A DNA stretch of 64,000 bases from Zymobacter palmae (GCF_003610015.1 NZ_AP018933.1:2576035-2640034), one strand, 5' to 3'. Counted from the first letter of the stretch, positions 32,061 through 40,970 are shown. The notes: a model not told the origin generated them from the letters alone. Translations and numbers: made by a program.

Positions 32061-33071
32061 CTATGACGCAGGTCGGGTCGCTTCTATTTCGCAGACATAG
32101 CCTGCACCGGCGCTGTTGGACGCCGTCACTTTGTCGATGGACCAACTGCCACGCATGGCGTGCGGCCACGTATCGTCGAGCTGGATAAGCCCTTCGGCAG
32201 CCAGCAATGGATTGCCAGGCACCCGTAGCGAGATACGGGCGCGCTCACGCTGCTTGCGTCGGTGCTCATTTTCGGCCGCCACGGTGGCGTCCTTTTCACT
32301 CGCCCACGTCTGCTGAAGGGTCATGAACGGTGCTTCACCCACCGTCACGGTATTGCCCTGCGCCTTCTTGTCATCCCACCACTTGGCCTTACAGCCCGAA
32401 TATAGCGGCCGCGAGTCGTAGCTCACCGAGGCGTCGATGAAGCAGTGCTCGTCCGGCTGCTGGTTCTGCGGTACCGAGTAGGTGATCGTCGGCAGCGTTT
32501 CACCCGAGATCGTTTTCACATTGCCGCGCCGCGCCATGACGTACAGGCTGTTCCACGGCTTGGCAACCGCATCGTAGCGGCCCGCGATACGAGTCATAAA
32601 CGCCATGTCGGTTTCATTGGTCTGGTCGATATGCTCGATCACAATACCGTCCAGCGCCCCTTCAATGCGGGGCGAAAAACCGTGCCTAGCGGTCAATTGT
32701 CGAAAGAGGTTGCCCAGCGTAATAGGGCCGTAGCTGGCCGAACGCCGTTCGCGGAAGCCGGTGTCGTCAGCCTTCTGAAACGGCGCGGCCGTCGCCTCAA
32801 TATCAATCTGCGGCGGGAACAGATGGCATTCAACGGACGAGATGATGAACTCGCCTTTGTCGATGACCTCACTTTCCCGGTAGCCCACGTGCAGGCTGAT
32901 CTTCTCACCCTCGGCAGGCATGCCATCAACGCCGTGGGTATCGACTTTCAGCGTCAGCTTGTCGGATTCGATACCCGAGGCGTCGACGTGCGACCAGCTG
33001 ATAAGCCGCGCATTGATCAGTGCTTCGTGGGCACCGTGCACGGTCACTTTCGGGGTATAGCCTATGCTCAT
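32061..33071 (-). CDS. P2 gpD-like tail/baseplate hub protein
   Basis: This 336-residue protein is the phage late-control D family (gp27-like hub), which closes the tail tube at the baseplate and is homologous to the VgrG N-terminus. Recognisable parts are an LKVDTHGVDG-type beta barrel near residue 45, FRQLTARHGFSPRI, and IDQTNETDMAFMTRIAGRYD, the usual motif of P2 gpD. The start at 33071 follows GAGGGCGA and the family N-terminus (SIGYTPKVTVHG); a longer frame to 33149 runs through gene X. It is the last gene of the tail module. Confidence 0.9.
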   Translation of the reverse strand: MSIGYTPKVTVHGAHEALINARLISWSHVDASGIESDKLTLKVDTHGVDGMPAEGEKISLHVGYRESEVIDKGEFIISSVECHLFPPQIDIEATAAPFQKADDTGFRERRSASYGPITLGNLFRQLTARHGFSPRIEGALDGIVIEHIDQTNETDMAFMTRIAGRYDAVAKPWNSLYVMARRGNVKTISGETLPTITYSVPQNQQPDEHCFIDASVSYDSRPLYSGCKAKWWDDKKAQGNTVTVGEAPFMTLQQTWASEKDATVAAENEHRRKQRERARISLRVPGNPLLAAEGLIQLDDTWPHAMRGSWSIDKVTASNSAGAGYVCEIEATRPAS

Positions 33072-33081
33072 AATGTCGCCC

Positions 33082-33294
33082 TCAGTCCCATACCGTAACG
33101 GCTTGACGCACTTCAGCGTCGCGCGCCTCCAGTACGGGAAGGCGGACAATCACCCCGGCCGGAAGGATGGGCCCATATTCTGCCAGCCCCAGATTGAGCG
33201 ACCACAGGGCTTCCTCGGCATCATCGTCGCTGCGTCCCGTTTCGCGGTACAGCAGCGCGTTGACGGTATCGCCTGCGCGTGTCCTAACCCACAT
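33082..33294 (-). CDS. P2 gpX-like tail protein
   Basis: This protein of about 70 residues has a LysM-like fold typical of tail protein X: VRTRAGDTVNALLYRETG, then LWSLNLGLAEYGPILPAGVIVRLP. The start at 33294 overlaps the end of gene U; AAGGAG inside gene U lies 7 nt upstream. The family is thought to help attach the baseplate hub. It sits between U and D exactly as in P2 and R-type pyocins. Confidence 0.88.
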   Translation of the reverse strand: MWVRTRAGDTVNALLYRETGRSDDDAEEALWSLNLGLAEYGPILPAGVIVRLPVLEARDAEVRQAVTVWD

Positions 33295-33670
33295 TGGCAA
33301 ACTCCTTCAGCTCCAGGTCCCAGTCGATGACCATCGCGGTACCATCGTCGATGATTTGTGACTGGTTCTCGGCAATCGATTCGATCCGATAGCGCCCCCA
33401 ATTACGTCCCAGCGCGTCGATCAGCGACCACGGCTGGCGTGAGGCCTGCATCTTACGCAGCGTATCCAGTCCCGCCATGCCGGCCGACCGGAAGGCGGTG
33501 CCTTTTAGGCGCAGGCTTTCCAACCCTTGGCCGTTGTTATAGGAAAAGGGTTTGGCATCGATCAGCTCGATGTCCTTCCACCCACCGCTGGTGGTCCTCG
33601 ACAGGGACTCATAAGGGAAACCGGAGGCAATGGAAAAGGCGAAATCGCCTAGCATCATTTGTATATACAT
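33284..33670 (-). CDS. P2 gpU-like tail terminator/assembly protein
   Basis: This 128-residue protein matches phage P2 gpU: MMLGDFAFSIASGFPYESLSR at the start, then GWKDIELID and a C-terminal WDLELKEF. In P2 the protein acts at the tail end during tail completion. It follows the tape measure gene by 17 bp and overlaps gene X by 11 bp. Confidence 0.9.
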   Translation of the reverse strand: MYIQMMLGDFAFSIASGFPYESLSRTTSGGWKDIELIDAKPFSYNNGQGLESLRLKGTAFRSAGMAGLDTLRKMQASRQPWSLIDALGRNWGRYRIESIAENQSQIIDDGTAMVIDWDLELKEFANVG

Positions 33671-33687
33671 GCGTTGTCTCCTCGTGC

Positions 33688-36600
33688 TCAGCCGTTAGCC
33701 GCGTCGGTCAGGCCAGCATTCATACGGCGATCCAGCGGACTGCTTGCAACAGGGTGACCACCCACCAGCTCGCTGCGCAGACGCTGGAGCAGCTGGTCTA
33801 TCAGCTGTTGGTTCTGGGCGGCATCACCGCTGGCGTGCAACGTGACATTAACGTTCTGTGTCACGGTGGTGTTCGTGCTAGAAGTGCTGTTGACGACCGC
33901 GTCCGCTTTGGATTTCGGGTCGTCGAGGCGCGATGCGGGCAGCGTCTTGGACGCGTCCATGGTTTTAGTTTTCAGCGCGCTGTCGTCATCACCGAAGAAG
34001 TAATCCCATAGACGCTTGGGCGTGTTGCTGTCAGGCAACAGCGACAGTGCATGCTCTTTAAGAGAGGCCAGCATCTGTCCACCCTGTTCGCGGAGGTGGG
34101 TCCAGATTTCACGGCCTCGCTCGGCCAGTGAACCCGCCAACGACTTGAGCGAATCGATACCCAGCAGATTCGAGGCGGCGCCTTTCAGTGAATTCACCAG
34201 CGTGCGGCCCTGTTCGCGTACGGACTGCCACACACGACGGCCCATACCCGCGAGCGTCTGACCGATCGCGTCGAACGGCACCTTGCTCAGCAGGCCTTTT
34301 GCCGTACTGAACAGATGCGCACCTTGATCACGGATCGTCTGCCAAGCACTGGAACCCAGTTCAGCCATCTTTCCGCCAATCGCCTTGAACGGTACTGCGT
34401 TTAGCATGCCTTTGGCCGCACCAGTAACGGAGTTCAGCATACTACTGCCTTTCTCGCGCAGGGACTGCCAGGCACTGCTTCCCATATCCGCCAGCTTGCT
34501 GCCCATCGACTTCATGGTCTCCATGCTGGGCAACAACATGGTCAGCGGTGAGGCTCTCTTAGCGATAGTAGCGGCCTTGCTCAGCCAGCCTTCGTTCTGC
34601 TCGCCGTCCTTCTTGTCTTTACTGCCGCCCGTAAACCAGTCGTAGACACCTGCGGCCTTGTCGCCCAGCCATTCACCGGCCGCGCTGCCGCCGAGACTCC
34701 CCAGCACACCCCCGACAACGCCCCCGATGGCCGTACCCACCACGGGCACGACCGAGCCGATCGCCGCCCCAGCAGCGGCACCCGCCAAGCCTCCGCCCCA
34801 ACCACCAGCAGCGGAACCGGCGGCCTTGCCGACCTGATGAGGGTCACCATTCGCGAGCCCTTCCGCCAGATTCCATCCGTCCTGCAGCAAGCCCAGCGGT
34901 TTAAAGAGCTTACCGGCCAGCTTGCCGGCACCTTTCAGGGCACCGCTGCCCATCACTTTGGACACCAAACCACCGCCACCGGAGAATATCCCCGCTGCTT
35001 TGGACATCAGCCCACTGCCACCTTTGAATAGCGACGCGCCCTTCGACATCACACCATGCAACAGGCCATCGCCGCTGAGCAGCTCGCTTCCGAGTCCAGC
35101 CAGCGCGATCTTTCCGATACGCGAACCGCCAAGCCGTCCAAGAAAGCCGCCGAACTTCGTGCCCCCAAAGCGTTTCAGCATGACCCTCGCCTGACGTACA
35201 GCGCGATTGCCCTTCCTACCCCCCCTGCGCCCTCCACGCTTGCCCGACCGTTCAAAATCACTGTCGCCGCCAAAGCCATCCGCGGAAGATGCGGTGGAGT
35301 CCAACTCGGCAATACGCCGGGTTAGCTTGTGGACAGCTCTAGCCGCCTTCGTAGCATTTGAAGCCAGCGCTGTATTATTACCGGAGCTACCTCTAGAACC
35401 GCCCCCGAAGATATTCTTAACGTCGGAAGCAAGGAACTTGAGGCCAGAGAAGGCGGCTTTGAAGCCTATTGCTACCGCTTTGCCTGCAATAAGCGTTGCC
35501 GTGATGCCCCCTATCCCCTTCATAAGCGCCGGGTGCGCCTCAAGGAAATTGTTCAGGCCGCGCACCAGCAGGGTCACGTCGTCGACCACCGCCTTGGTCA
35601 CCGGCACCAGCGATTCACTCATCAACAGCGAAAAACGTTCGAACTCGCTGTTCATCTGGCCAAAATGCACCTTGGCCGTATCGTTGATGGCGGCGGCTTT
35701 GGCCGCCATTGTGTCGCTGGCGGCAACGGGGGATTTTTCCTTACCGTCTTTGTCGATCTCCGAATGCGTCTTCAAGCGCGCTTCGCGCAGCTGGTCACCC
35801 AAAGAGGTCTTTTGGCCCTCCTGTTCTTCCGTCTTCAGCGCCCTGACAATCTTCTGACCGTCAGCGCCGAATAGCTGTGTAGCCAGCTTCATCTGCGCGG
35901 CCGGGTCCATATCACCCAGCTTGTCGAGCAGCCCGTTGAGCGTGCCCATCATGTCCTTCTGCATGGCAGCATACAGCTCACCGCCACTGCCGAAGCCCAA
36001 CCGCTTAGCGTCGCCTGCCGACAGATTGCCGGCCGTCGAGAAGCTCTTCATCATGCTGGCAAAGCTGCTGCTGGCTTCACCCTGATCCATGCCTCCTTTC
36101 AACAGCGTGGCAACCAACGCCGCACTGTCTTCTTTGGAAACACCAATCTTGTCAGCCCAGGCACCACTGGTCGCCAACGCACCACCGATCTCACTGACAC
36201 GAACCTCCAGCGCACTGCCGACCGCTGTCAGTCGGTCACCGAATCGAGTGAATTCTTCTTCCGATTTGATGCCCAGCTTGTCATGCAGATCTCTTACGAC
36301 AGCGTCAGCTTCCTTGAATGAGGTTCCTGTCGCAGCCGCATACAGACCAATGTTGCGGGTATAGGCGGCCAGCGTATCGGCGTTAGCGCCTTCAATGCTG
36401 TGCGACTGCACGGCCTCCTGTTGAGCCTGGAGGATCGCGTCACGATCACCGCCCGAGGCGACGATGTTCTTGTCAGAGGCCAAGCTGCGATTGAGAGTCG
36501 CCAGGTGCTGGCGCATCTCCTCGTTGAACCCTGGGATCGACTGACCGATCAGGGCAATCTTGGCATCAAAGTCCGCCCCCTTCTGGGCCAGTTGGACCAG

Positions 36601-36852
36601 CTTGTCCAACTTCTCCTTACAGGCCTTGAGTTCCCCCAGTGCACCACTGCCGCCCTTCGAGTCGCCATCGCCACCGCTTCCGCCGGCACTCTTCTTCTCG
36701 GCGCCGTCCCCCCCCGTTCCAGCCTTGGCGGCATCTAGGCTGGCCAGCATGACGCCTAACTGCACGGCCGACGCCTGCAGATCGTTCAGACGCTTAGTGG
36801 TCCGCTCGAACTGCAGGCTCATTTTGTTAAATTCAGAACTTGCATCTGCCAC
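33688..36852 (-). CDS. Phage tail tape measure protein (P2 gpT type)
   Basis: This protein of about 1054 residues sets tail tube length. After a coiled-coil N-terminus (FNKMSLQFERTTKRLNDLQ) and a low-complexity Gly/Lys linker it has the family domain with IGLYAAATGTSFKEADAVV and AGDAKRLGFGSGGELYAAM, followed by two hydrophobic regions, one of them Gly/Ala-rich (GSAAGGWGGGLAGAAAGAAI). Residues from about 790 carry four imperfect ~38-residue repeats around SSAWQSLREKGSSML, SSAWQTIRDQGAHLF, RRVWQSVREQGRTLV and REIWTHLREQGGQML. The GTG at 36852 was chosen because GAGGAG lies 7 nt upstream. The E' frame ends only 4 bp before it, so the genes are coupled. Confidence 0.9.
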   Translation of the reverse strand: MADASSEFNKMSLQFERTTKRLNDLQASAVQLGVMLASLDAAKAGTGGDGAEKKSAGGSGGDGDSKGGSGALGELKACKEKLDKLVQLAQKGADFDAKIALIGQSIPGFNEEMRQHLATLNRSLASDKNIVASGGDRDAILQAQQEAVQSHSIEGANADTLAAYTRNIGLYAAATGTSFKEADAVVRDLHDKLGIKSEEEFTRFGDRLTAVGSALEVRVSEIGGALATSGAWADKIGVSKEDSAALVATLLKGGMDQGEASSSFASMMKSFSTAGNLSAGDAKRLGFGSGGELYAAMQKDMMGTLNGLLDKLGDMDPAAQMKLATQLFGADGQKIVRALKTEEQEGQKTSLGDQLREARLKTHSEIDKDGKEKSPVAASDTMAAKAAAINDTAKVHFGQMNSEFERFSLLMSESLVPVTKAVVDDVTLLVRGLNNFLEAHPALMKGIGGITATLIAGKAVAIGFKAAFSGLKFLASDVKNIFGGGSRGSSGNNTALASNATKAARAVHKLTRRIAELDSTASSADGFGGDSDFERSGKRGGRRGGRKGNRAVRQARVMLKRFGGTKFGGFLGRLGGSRIGKIALAGLGSELLSGDGLLHGVMSKGASLFKGGSGLMSKAAGIFSGGGGLVSKVMGSGALKGAGKLAGKLFKPLGLLQDGWNLAEGLANGDPHQVGKAAGSAAGGWGGGLAGAAAGAAIGSVVPVVGTAIGGVVGGVLGSLGGSAAGEWLGDKAAGVYDWFTGGSKDKKDGEQNEGWLSKAATIAKRASPLTMLLPSMETMKSMGSKLADMGSSAWQSLREKGSSMLNSVTGAAKGMLNAVPFKAIGGKMAELGSSAWQTIRDQGAHLFSTAKGLLSKVPFDAIGQTLAGMGRRVWQSVREQGRTLVNSLKGAASNLLGIDSLKSLAGSLAERGREIWTHLREQGGQMLASLKEHALSLLPDSNTPKRLWDYFFGDDDSALKTKTMDASKTLPASRLDDPKSKADAVVNSTSSTNTTVTQNVNVTLHASGDAAQNQQLIDQLLQRLRSELVGGHPVASSPLDRRMNAGLTDAANG

Positions 36853-36856
36853 CAGA

Positions 36857-37560
36857 CTACTCCTCACTCGCGCCCAGACGCTTGAGGGCTAGCTCGTAGC
36901 GTCTGAAGGCTTTTGCAGCGTCCCATTCCAGTACCTCTTGCTCACTGACGTGATAGACCAGCGGTACGATGTCCGTGATGGTCTCTACATCCCGGTCTGA
37001 AACGAGTCCGCCGTTTCGTTCAAAAAATCGTTGATGCGCTCCTGCAGCGTGTTCCAGTCCGGTACCGAGAGCAGTGCCAGATCCGGCAACATCAGGCCCG
37101 TACAGTGCGCTGTGATGAATTCCGCGCGTTCATACGCCGTCTTGTACTTGGTCATCAGGCGCGACGCCTTGAGCGTCGGCACGGACAGCGTTACTGACGT
37201 GATCTGCTGACCGTTGACGGTAATCGGCAGCAGCAGCTCCGGCGCATCCGGGTCCTGACGAGCCGCGCGGTCGCTACCCATGAAGTGGGCCGCATCCTGA
37301 GTCACCAGCTCGGCAATGCGCACAGCCAGCGAGTTGTAATCCGGGCGACGCAGCTCCTCCAGCACGCTGGCGTCAACGCCACTGCTGACGGACAGCAGTT
37401 GGATCAGTCGATCGTCATCATCGCCATAGGCTTCGATGATGCGTGCGTGATCGCCATGAAGGATCGGCTTCAGCGCAAGCGTGTCGATCGTCGTGCCATC
37501 GGCAGCGGTCAGCGGCCAATGCAGGGAGTACGCGTCGATGGTCCAAGTCGCTACGGTCAT
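36857..37560 (-). CDS. E+E' tail assembly chaperone fusion made by -1 frameshift
   Basis: When ribosomes slip back one base at 37021-37027, reading continues in the -1 frame as ERNGGLVSDRDVETITDIV and then through VYHVSEQEVLEWDAAKAF to a TAG at 36857. The extension of about 57 codons past the slip contains no stop and resembles the E' part of P2 gpE+E'. In contractile and long-tailed phages the short and long chaperone forms wrap the tape measure during tail assembly. Position between FII and T, and the identical slippery heptamer in P2, make this strong, though slippage itself cannot be seen from sequence. Confidence 0.85.
36985..37560 (-). CDS. P2 gpE-like tail assembly protein with internal duplication
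   Basis: This is the zero-frame product, 191 residues. It appears to contain two copies of the same domain. Residues ~12-80 read HWPLTAADGTTIDTLALKP to RRPDYNSLAVRIAELV, and residues ~110-180 read LLPITVNGQQITSVTLSVP to SVPDWNTLQERINDFL. P2 gpE is only about 90 residues, so this looks like a tandem fusion of the chaperone domain. The frame ends at a TAG 35 bp after the slippery site. It lies between the tube gene and the tape measure gene as in P2. Confidence 0.85.
   Translation of the reverse strand: MTVATWTIDAYSLHWPLTAADGTTIDTLALKPILHGDHARIIEAYGDDDDRLIQLLSVSSGVDASVLEELRRPDYNSLAVRIAELVTQDAAHFMGSDRAARQDPDAPELLLPITVNGQQITSVTLSVPTLKASRLMTKYKTAYERAEFITAHCTGLMLPDLALLSVPDWNTLQERINDFLNETADSFQTGM
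37021..37027 (-). promoter_or_regulatory. Programmed -1 frameshift site T TTT TTG
   Basis: On the minus strand the codons GAT TTT TTG AAC contain the heptamer T-TTT-TTG in the correct X-XXY-YYZ register. The same heptamer drives -1 frameshifting in phage P2 gene E. The -1 frame stays open downstream to the tape measure start. Confidence 0.85.
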
Positions 37561-37710
37561 GGGTCTTTCCTCTATGAATAAGGCAAGTAATCAGAAAACG
37601 TCTGGTGGGATGCCAGAAACAGCGCGACCGCCAGTGAAAGGCGGCCGCAATGAACATGCAGAAGTGGGACGCTGCCGGGATATCAGGGCAGCGCGATCAA
37701 CGGGTCAGAC

Positions 37711-38220
37711 TTACACCATCAGCACTGCACGGCGGATATCGCTCATGATGTCGCCGCAGCCGAGGTCGATGACCTGTGTGTTGAGGTTGATGTCAATGAC
37801 AGGCAGACCGTCGTCGGTACGCTGGTAGCGGAACACGGCTAGCTTGATATCAGTCTGCGGTAGCTCACCCATCTTGAGGGTCTTTTCTTTTACCGAGATC
37901 AGACGCCCACCAATGGAATGGTACGTGCTGGTGGTATCACCCCCCGTGGTCTTGCCCGCTTCGCGGACGTCGAGCATTACCGTACCGCCTTCCAGCACAC
38001 CCAGCTCTTTGAGCAGAATGCCGCCGGCACCATTGATGGTGATAGAGGCTTCCATCTCTTTCAGGCCCGTCATGATCTTATCGGGCGCGAAGCGTCCACC
38101 GCGGACGGACTTCATTTCTTTTTCGATGGTCGGCGGCTCAAAGGATTCAATCTGCTGCATGATCGGCATGGCTTGCAGCGTACCGGCAAGCATCAAGCGT
38201 GAACGTTCGTTATTAGCCAT
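37711..38220 (-). CDS. Tail tube protein (P2 FII type)
   Basis: This 169-residue protein is the major tail tube subunit. Typical P2 FII features are ANNERSRLMLAGTLQAMPIM near the start, FAPDKIMTGLKEMEASITI in the middle, and the C-terminal VIDINLNTQVIDLGCGDIM. Its start overlaps the end of the sheath gene by 8 bp. A weak hairpin (GACCGCC/GGCGGCC near 37625-37645) lies after the gene; there is a 150-bp gap before gene E. Confidence 0.92.
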   Translation of the reverse strand: MANNERSRLMLAGTLQAMPIMQQIESFEPPTIEKEMKSVRGGRFAPDKIMTGLKEMEASITINGAGGILLKELGVLEGGTVMLDVREAGKTTGGDTTSTYHSIGGRLISVKEKTLKMGELPQTDIKLAVFRYQRTDDGLPVIDINLNTQVIDLGCGDIMSDIRRAVLMV

Positions 38221-39403
38221 TGAGGACCCCCTCGAGGAATTTTGCAGTTAAGCTGTCATCAGCATTGATGGTGTACACCATGGTTTCGTTCGGGCTGTAT
38301 TGGCCGTAGTTGAGAACGATGTACCATTTGCCGTTTTTGTAATTTTCGAGCGTGTTCAGCTCAGGATGCAGGTAGCACTCGAACACCGGCACCACCTGAT
38401 CTGCGACCAGCGTCTGGCCCCAGTCGGAAATGCCCTTAACCTGCTGTTCCATGAAAGACTTGGTCAGCTGTTCGGCCATGGCTTTCTGTGCCGCCTTGAC
38501 CAGCTTGCGTGCGATGGCATAGCGCAGACCCACATGACTGATGAACTCGCCCATCAGCGAACGGTTACCAATCAGCGAATAACCGCCCATCGTGGTACGA
38601 GCGAAGTAGCTGATGCCATAGCGGTTGAGCAGATCCCCATCAGTGGTGCGATCAAGGATGTTGTAGTTGACAACACGCGTCATGTCCGTGGCGTTAACGC
38701 CTTGGTTACCCGGGGATTCCCACGGTTTTTTAGCCGCCATTGCGCCGACAGCCAACACGGACGGTGCCACAGCGATATCGCCCTTAGCCGCCTTGGAGTA
38801 GATCTTCGGCATCGGATAAGCCACGTAAGCCGCTTCATAACCTAGGCCCGCACCGCCGACCGACTTGCTGTAGTTAACGACGTCAATGGTCGCCACGTCC
38901 GGCGCATCAAGAATGACCAGCGCCATCATGCGTTGAGCGATTGACGCCATTTCACTGCGCAGCCCCTCCATATGGCTGTAGCCCGGGCAAGCGATCATGG
39001 TCGGCACTTCAGCGCAGGTCGGCAACAGGCGCAGACCGGTCAGACGATCGGTACCGGCTTCAACGCCACCAATGATGTTGTTCATCGTCGCGGTCTGATC
39101 AAGCGTGCCGTCTTCTTTCTTCGCTTCTGGCACAACGACGACGTAGATCACGACCGACGTTTTTTTCAGCGTTTCGTAGACACAGTGGTAGAGCGAACCG
39201 GCCTCGTGGCCTGCCACATCCAGCTTCGCCAAGTCAGACAGGCTCGCAATGCGGAAAGGCGTGTTGAACGCGATAGAAGCGTCCTTATCCGGCGCAGTGC
39301 CCACCAGACCCACAACGTGTCCCCCCAGCGACCCAAGCGATTCCGGGCTTTTCGTGAACTGAACGTCGACACCGTTATGCTCGAAATTAGTGATCTCAGG
39401 CAT
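38213..39403 (-). CDS. Contractile tail sheath protein (P2 FI type)
   Basis: The length of 396 residues equals P2 gpFI. The family is evident from EITNFEHNGVDVQFTKSPES at the N-terminus, SVGGAGLGYEAAYVAYP in the middle, and FECYLHPELNTLENYKNG with a final NADDSLTAKFLEGVLNG. The sheath surrounds the tube and contracts to drive it through the target envelope. Its presence shows that the particle is contractile (R-type) and not flexible (F-type). Confidence 0.95.
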   Translation of the reverse strand: MPEITNFEHNGVDVQFTKSPESLGSLGGHVVGLVGTAPDKDASIAFNTPFRIASLSDLAKLDVAGHEAGSLYHCVYETLKKTSVVIYVVVVPEAKKEDGTLDQTATMNNIIGGVEAGTDRLTGLRLLPTCAEVPTMIACPGYSHMEGLRSEMASIAQRMMALVILDAPDVATIDVVNYSKSVGGAGLGYEAAYVAYPMPKIYSKAAKGDIAVAPSVLAVGAMAAKKPWESPGNQGVNATDMTRVVNYNILDRTTDGDLLNRYGISYFARTTMGGYSLIGNRSLMGEFISHVGLRYAIARKLVKAAQKAMAEQLTKSFMEQQVKGISDWGQTLVADQVVPVFECYLHPELNTLENYKNGKWYIVLNYGQYSPNETMVYTINADDSLTAKFLEGVLNG

Positions 39404-39414
39404 GAATCATGTCC

Positions 39415-39600
39415 TTATTTGATAATGTTGTTTTTCTTGACGTCTTTTTCAGAAGCGTCGGTTTTCAAGGTGATGCGACCCACGCGCAGCAGCTGCGCCG
39501 CTTCGACATCCAGCAGAGAGACGGTGTCCCCCGCCTCCGCCCAGTGACCGCCCGCCAGAGGGAACGGCACGACAACGGTATAGTCACGAGTAGTGGCCAT
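39415..39600 (-). CDS. Small tail-cluster protein, unknown (between fibre and sheath)
   Basis: This 61-residue protein (TTRDYTVVVPFPLAGGHWAEAG, then VSLLDVEAAQLLRVGRITL) ends 11 bp before the sheath start and has GGAGAAA upstream of its ATG. A terminator separates it from the fibre genes, so it starts the sheath-tube-tape segment. The compact beta-rich sequence resembles the small DUF2635-type proteins encoded before sheath genes in other myophages, but the match is only by position and size. Confidence 0.65.
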   Translation of the reverse strand: MATTRDYTVVVPFPLAGGHWAEAGDTVSLLDVEAAQLLRVGRITLKTDASEKDVKKNNIIK

Positions 39601-39620
39601 GGTTGTTTTCTCCAGATAAT

Positions 39621-39642
39621 AAAAAACCGCCGAAAGGCGGTA
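39621..39642 (-). terminator. Terminator between tail fibre and sheath segments
   Basis: On the minus strand ACCGCC, loop TTTC, GGCGGT is followed by six T. It lies 54 bp past the second tail fibre stop. It divides the tail genes into two transcription segments or attenuates the downstream one. Confidence 0.88.
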
Positions 39643-39695
39643 TGGGGGTACAGGTACAGCGTCGTTATCGCGTCCTGTTATGAAAAATAAATAAT

Positions 39696-40949
39696 TTAAT
39701 ATTTAATGCAGGCAAGCAGAGCAACGTTACGAGGACGCGTTTCATTCCCTCCGGTTGCAGTAATAGAGTTAGCATTAATAGCAACAGTACCTGCTATTGA
39801 ACCTCGCATAGGGTCTGCATTACTGTTATAACTAGTAGCAGAGCTTGTTGTATTGACACTGTGAGTATGAGATTTCAGTTCATCACTTTGCTGAGAACCA
39901 AATACCCTGCCATTATCAATACCACGCCCTTTATCCCAGCCACGAATGAATTCACCACGAAGATCTGGCAAATTAAAGGTAGTGCTGCCATCTCCGCTAC
40001 CGAAAGTGGTGCCAATAGCGTTAAAAAGATTGGCGTAATCTTTGCGAGAAATGGCGGCCCCATCAGCTACTAAATAACCTGAAGGAGCTCGTTGACTTGC
40101 GGTATAAATGATAGAACCCGCATGCTCTACACCTAATTCTGCCCAGTTTTCATCCCAGTTGACACCACTATCAAAATTCATCCTTTGAAATGTTCTGAGG
40201 CCCCTATGCTGAATATACTGCTGAATTATTGCCTGTCCCGACATTTCAACTAATAGCAAACCATACCAATATCCTGCTGGAGGAGCACTCTCGTTCGGAT
40301 TTCCATCTCCAGGCGTTACTTTATAAACACCTGGGGAAACAAAAGAATTCCAGTTATCGGTATGAACAATAGATCCTGTACGAGAAGTTAGCTCACTTCT
40401 TATGCTATTAAATTCCACTTCTCTAGAATGGCTCTCACTATAAATGAGTTCTTTTACACTTTCATTTTTTGCTGTTAGTAAATTAATATTATCATCAACA
40501 TACTGTCGCGTAGCCAGTACAACAGAAGGGTCGACTTTAAGCGTAATCGCATCAGAGCTTAGCACCTGAATGACAATACTTACTGTTTGAGTAGTGCTCG
40601 CGCCTTCCGTCAGTAGCGGCTTATACTGTTCAGGGTAATTACCGATGGCTATAAGATCGCCATCTTTATCATACAGACCGACTTCGCGAATCCACCAGCC
40701 CCCGATATCCGGGGCTAGTACCTGCTCAAAGATCACCCACGCATTGTTATGTTCGTCAGCCTTGGCACTGTTTATGGGCGCGCGGTAGCGTTCTTTTACA
40801 AGTGAAGTGGCATTACTTTGTGGCTGAGGAAGCTTGCCATCGCCATCCCCCAATGCCATCTGCGTTATTTCTATTTGTTGACCAATACGGATGGCCTCCG
40901 CAATTTTAGAGGCTCCTTTATCAGTCAAAATTGTATAGTGTTCTGCCAT
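39696..40949 (-). CDS. Tail fibre protein 2 (DUF3751 N-terminus, collar C-terminus)
   Basis: This 417-residue protein has a ~155-residue N-terminal particle-binding domain (AEHYTILTDKGASKIAEAI, ADIGGWWIREVGLYDKDGDL-like) nearly matching that of the adjacent fibre gene. A distinct ~120-residue central segment follows (SFVSPGVYKVTPGDGNPNES). The C-terminus is a phage collar domain (PSGYLVADGAAISRKDYANL, GDGSTTFNLPDLRGEFIRGW) with a TATGGNETRPRNVALLACIKY-like end. The gene is visibly more AT-rich than its neighbour, suggesting recent acquisition. It presumably determines which receptor the particle binds. No tail-fibre chaperone gene follows. Confidence 0.88.
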   Translation of the reverse strand: MAEHYTILTDKGASKIAEAIRIGQQIEITQMALGDGDGKLPQPQSNATSLVKERYRAPINSAKADEHNNAWVIFEQVLAPDIGGWWIREVGLYDKDGDLIAIGNYPEQYKPLLTEGASTTQTVSIVIQVLSSDAITLKVDPSVVLATRQYVDDNINLLTAKNESVKELIYSESHSREVEFNSIRSELTSRTGSIVHTDNWNSFVSPGVYKVTPGDGNPNESAPPAGYWYGLLLVEMSGQAIIQQYIQHRGLRTFQRMNFDSGVNWDENWAELGVEHAGSIIYTASQRAPSGYLVADGAAISRKDYANLFNAIGTTFGSGDGSTTFNLPDLRGEFIRGWDKGRGIDNGRVFGSQQSDELKSHTHSVNTTSSATSYNSNADPMRGSIAGTVAINANSITATGGNETRPRNVALLACIKY

Positions 40950-40970
40950 GATTTTTCTTTTTATATCTAA

